A DNA stretch of 7,109 bases, from contig JALWMN010000055.1 of NCBI GenBank assembly GCA_027083895.1, forward strand, positions 1 to 7,109. The letters are read 5' to 3'. Shown here one piece after another: positions 5,058 to 7,109 of the stretch (within the stretch, counting starts at the first letter, position 1; every line of letters starts with the position of its first letter). Under the pieces are notes generated by a model. The model was not told the origin of the DNA. It ran no database searches and worked only from the letters and a program-made list of their open reading frames with translations. The position numbers and the translations under genes were made by a program. This DNA is from Campylobacteraceae bacterium. GTDB taxonomy: Bacteria > Campylobacterota > Campylobacteria > Campylobacterales > Sulfurovaceae.

Positions 5058-5939
5058 ATGTATAGGAGTTTTAAAGTCGATGCAGCCAAACTTGCCGATA
5101 AAAGATTTGGCCAAAACTTCTTAAAAGACCATAGTATAGTTGATAAAATCATCGAAGCGATGCCCAAAGATGGTTTGCCAATAGTCGAAATTGGGCCTGG
5201 CTTAGGTGATTTAACTAGACAACTTATTCGAGTTGGGTATGTTAGAGCATATGAAGTAGATAAGCGTTTGTGCGACTATCTAAAGAGTGAGTTTCAAGAA
5301 CCAATTAAGAGTGGTAGATTGGAACTTATATGCAAAGATGTTTTAGAGAGTGGGGAGAGTTTGTATGAGGGTAAATACTCTCTTATAGCGAACCTTCCAT
5401 ACTATATTGCAACAAAGATAATTTTAAATGCACTGCACGATAAGCAGTGTAAAACTATTTTAGTGATGGTGCAAAAAGAGGTTGCACAAAAGTTTGCGGC
5501 AGAGTGTGGTAGTAAAGAGTTTGGCTCTTTAGCTATTTTGGCTCAAAGTGTTGCAGATGTAGAGATCCTTTTTGATGTACCTCCAGAGGCTTTTGTGCCA
5601 CCGCCAAAGGTGACATCTGCAATACTCTCTATAAAAAAGCGAAGCTCTTTAGAGGATCGAGGATTTGAAGAGTTTTTAAAAGTAATCACTCAGCAGCCGC
5701 GAAAGAGAGCAATAAAGAATCTATCTACTCATTATGCAAAAGAGAGAGTCGTAGAGCTATTTACCCATTTAGGGTTAAAACCTACGCTGCGTCCCCACGA
5801 GATTGAGTTATCTAAGTATCATCAACTATATAAAGAATTAATAAAGGATAGAGGTGATGAATCAAGAACAGAGCGAGAAACAGATACAAGGGAATCAAGA
5901 GACAAAACCGCAGCGAAAAAGATCGCAAAATCCATTTAG
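5058..5939 (+). CDS. rsmA: 16S rRNA (adenine1518-N6/adenine1519-N6)-dimethyltransferase RsmA/KsgA
   Basis: The product is 293 aa, longer than the about 270 aa typical of KsgA. It dimethylates two adjacent adenines in the 3' terminal hairpin of 16S rRNA using S-adenosylmethionine, late in 30S assembly. Visible motifs: KRFGQNFLKD (15-24), the SAM-binding VEIGPGLGDLT (43-53), YEVD (65-68) as the acidic ribose-binding strand end, catalytic NLPY (112-115), and FVPPPKVTSAIL (179-190). The small C-terminal domain ends near LSKYHQLYKEL (251-261). Residues from about 264 on are a charged Arg/Glu/Lys/Asp-rich tail not expected in the core family; residues 267-293 lie over the start of rnj. The ATG at 5058 is the only in-frame start after the stop at 5049-5051, and its Shine-Dalgarno is poor. 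A TATATT at 5035-5040 is a possible -10; read-through from pal is also possible. Confidence 0.95.
   Translation: MYRSFKVDAAKLADKRFGQNFLKDHSIVDKIIEAMPKDGLPIVEIGPGLGDLTRQLIRVGYVRAYEVDKRLCDYLKSEFQEPIKSGRLELICKDVLESGESLYEGKYSLIANLPYYIATKIILNALHDKQCKTILVMVQKEVAQKFAAECGSKEFGSLAILAQSVADVEILFDVPPEAFVPPPKVTSAILSIKKRSSLEDRGFEEFLKVITQQPRKRAIKNLSTHYAKERVVELFTHLGLKPTLRPHEIELSKYHQLYKELIKDRGDESRTERETDTRESRDKTAAKKIAKSI
5844..5848 (+). promoter_or_regulatory. Ribosome-binding site of rnj inside ksgA
   Basis: AAGGA lies 8 nt before the ATG at 5857, within the ksgA coding region. It supports that ATG as the rnj start rather than a later one after the end of ksgA. Confidence 0.65.
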
Positions 5940-7109
5940 AAATAGAAATAGACAGCAAGGGAGTTTAGAGGCTACTGCAACCAGTAATGGTCAAAGTGGC
6001 AATAGTAGACAAAATGCCCAGAGTGTACAAAAAAGTACTGGCAATCAGTCAAGAAATGGTACAAGAAATACCCATGGCTCAGTGCGGAATAATCGTTCAA
6101 ATATGCTGCGAAATGGAAATAGAAACGGCAATAGATCTCGAAGAAGAGTGCAATTAAAGATTGATCCATCAGTTCCAGCTGAGATGAGGCAGTCTCTTTT
6201 GGAGAATGAGCGAGTGCAGCAAGAGCGGATGGAGCCATGGCGAAAGATTAATACAAATAGTAATGCAAAGGTTCGTTTTACGCCACTAGGGGGCTTAGGA
6301 GAGATTGGAGGAAATATTGCAGTTTTAGAGACTGAGACAACTGCGATTATCATAGATGTTGGGATGAGCTTCCCAGATGAGACAATGCATGGTGTTGATA
6401 TTTTAGTACCTGATTTTAGTTATCTGCATGCAATTAAAGATAAGATCAAGGGGATTGTAATTACCCATGGGCACGAAGACCATATTGGGGCGATTGCTTA
6501 CCTCTTTAAGGAGTTAAAGTTTCCAATCTATGCAACACCATTAGCCTTAGCGATGATAGGCAATAAGTTTGATGAGCACCGTTTAAGTGCTGATAAGAAG
6601 TATTTTCGCTACATTACAAAGCGAAAGCAGTATGAGATTGGGGATATGAAGATAGAGTGGATGCATGCAACCCACTCAATTGTAGATGCCTGCTCACTTG
6701 CTATTGAGACCCCTGCTGGAGTGATTATTCATACAGCAGATTTTAAAGTTGACCATACCCCAATTGATGGCTATACGATGGATCTGCAGCGATTTGCTTA
6801 CTATGGCGAAAGAGGCGTGCTTTGCTTAATGAGTGACTCTACAAATTCACACTCACCAGGCTTTACAAAGAGTGAGAGTGTGGTAGGGAAAACATTTGAT
6901 GATCTCTTTGAGCGAGCACACGGTAGAGTAATTATGTCTACCTTCTCTTCTAATATCCATAGAATCTATCAAGCAATGGAGCGTGGTGTACGTCATGGAC
7001 GTAGAATTTGTGTGATTGGACGCTCTATGGAGAGAAATATTGAGACTGCTAGAAAACTCGGCTATATTGAGGTTGGTGAGGAGCACTTTATTGAACCACA
7101 TGAAGTTGG
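5857..7109 (+). CDS. rnj: Ribonuclease J, 5' part (runs off the window)
   Basis: 417 codons are visible with no stop before the window edge; the C-terminal part is missing. RNase J is a beta-CASP metallo-beta-lactamase ribonuclease with endo- and 5'-3' exonuclease activity, central to mRNA decay in Campylobacterota, where Helicobacter RNase J works with the DEAD-box helicase RhpA. The MBL core begins near residue 138 (VRFTPLGGLGEIGGN). Zinc ligands are intact: HGHEDH (204-209), His273 in ATHSIVDA and Asp295 in HTADFK. The conserved MSDSTN and FSSNIHRI segments and the GRSM motif follow. Residues 1-137 are an extension: about the first 100 are low-complexity, rich in Asn, Arg, Gln, Ser and Gly and probably disordered, and then a helical LLENERVQQERMEPW segment. 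Helicobacter RNase J has a similar extension of about 130 aa. The start is set by AAGGA 8 nt upstream and overlaps ksgA by 83 nt, implying co-transcription and probably translational coupling. Confidence 0.95.
   Translation, partial: MNQEQSEKQIQGNQETKPQRKRSQNPFRNRNRQQGSLEATATSNGQSGNSRQNAQSVQKSTGNQSRNGTRNTHGSVRNNRSNMLRNGNRNGNRSRRRVQLKIDPSVPAEMRQSLLENERVQQERMEPWRKINTNSNAKVRFTPLGGLGEIGGNIAVLETETTAIIIDVGMSFPDETMHGVDILVPDFSYLHAIKDKIKGIVITHGHEDHIGAIAYLFKELKFPIYATPLALAMIGNKFDEHRLSADKKYFRYITKRKQYEIGDMKIEWMHATHSIVDACSLAIETPAGVIIHTADFKVDHTPIDGYTMDLQRFAYYGERGVLCLMSDSTNSHSPGFTKSESVVGKTFDDLFERAHGRVIMSTFSSNIHRIYQAMERGVRHGRRICVIGRSMERNIETARKLGYIEVGEEHFIEPHEV

Noticed and set aside
5972..6353. Two minus-strand open frames opposite the start of rnj
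   Set aside because: The plus strand here is the continuous RNase J frame. The antisense frames stay open because of the Asn/Arg-rich codon bias of the extension.

Overview
The window looks like chromosomal DNA from an environmental Campylobacterota (Epsilonproteobacteria) relative, of the Sulfurimonas/Sulfurovum kind. The DNA is AT-rich. It holds a ksgA-rnj gene pair, a Pal lipoprotein with the cysteine-containing C-terminus seen in Helicobacter, and an RNase J with the long low-complexity N-terminal extension known from Helicobacter. The genus is inference; no 16S or other phylogenetic marker was compared.

Layout. Positions 1-192 (+) are the last 63 codons of a TolC-family outer-membrane protein. 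Positions 232-1152 (+) encode an exported metallo-beta-lactamase-fold protein whose metal-binding motif has lost several ligands. Positions 1152-1248 hold two very short reading frames, the first coupled to the MBL stop by TAATG; they look like remnants of a lost gene. On the minus strand, 1296-3260 encodes a secreted subtilisin-like protease with two C-terminal cadherin/VCBS-like domains and a Gly-Gly-Phe-Phe repeat tail, and 3377-4327 encodes an exported MltB-type lytic transglycosylase. A 97-bp divergent promoter region (4328-4424) separates it from pal (4425-5015, +). After pal come ksgA/rsmA (5058-5939, +) and the 5' part of rnj (5857 to the window end, +), which begins 83 nt inside ksgA in another frame.

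The right half is housekeeping: envelope anchoring (Pal), peptidoglycan cleavage (MltB), 16S rRNA dimethylation (KsgA) and RNA decay/processing (RNase J). The ksgA-rnj overlap joins ribosome maturation and RNA turnover in one transcript. The left half is more accessory: an efflux or secretion outer-membrane component, a probably inactive or altered MBL protein, and a large secreted protease.

No tRNA, rRNA, insertion sequence, CRISPR array or integrase was seen. I do not see a clear new multi-gene system. The points most worth a second look are the degenerate MBL active site, the overprinted ksgA/rnj junction, the repetitive tail of the protease, and the possible gene remnant after the MBL gene.
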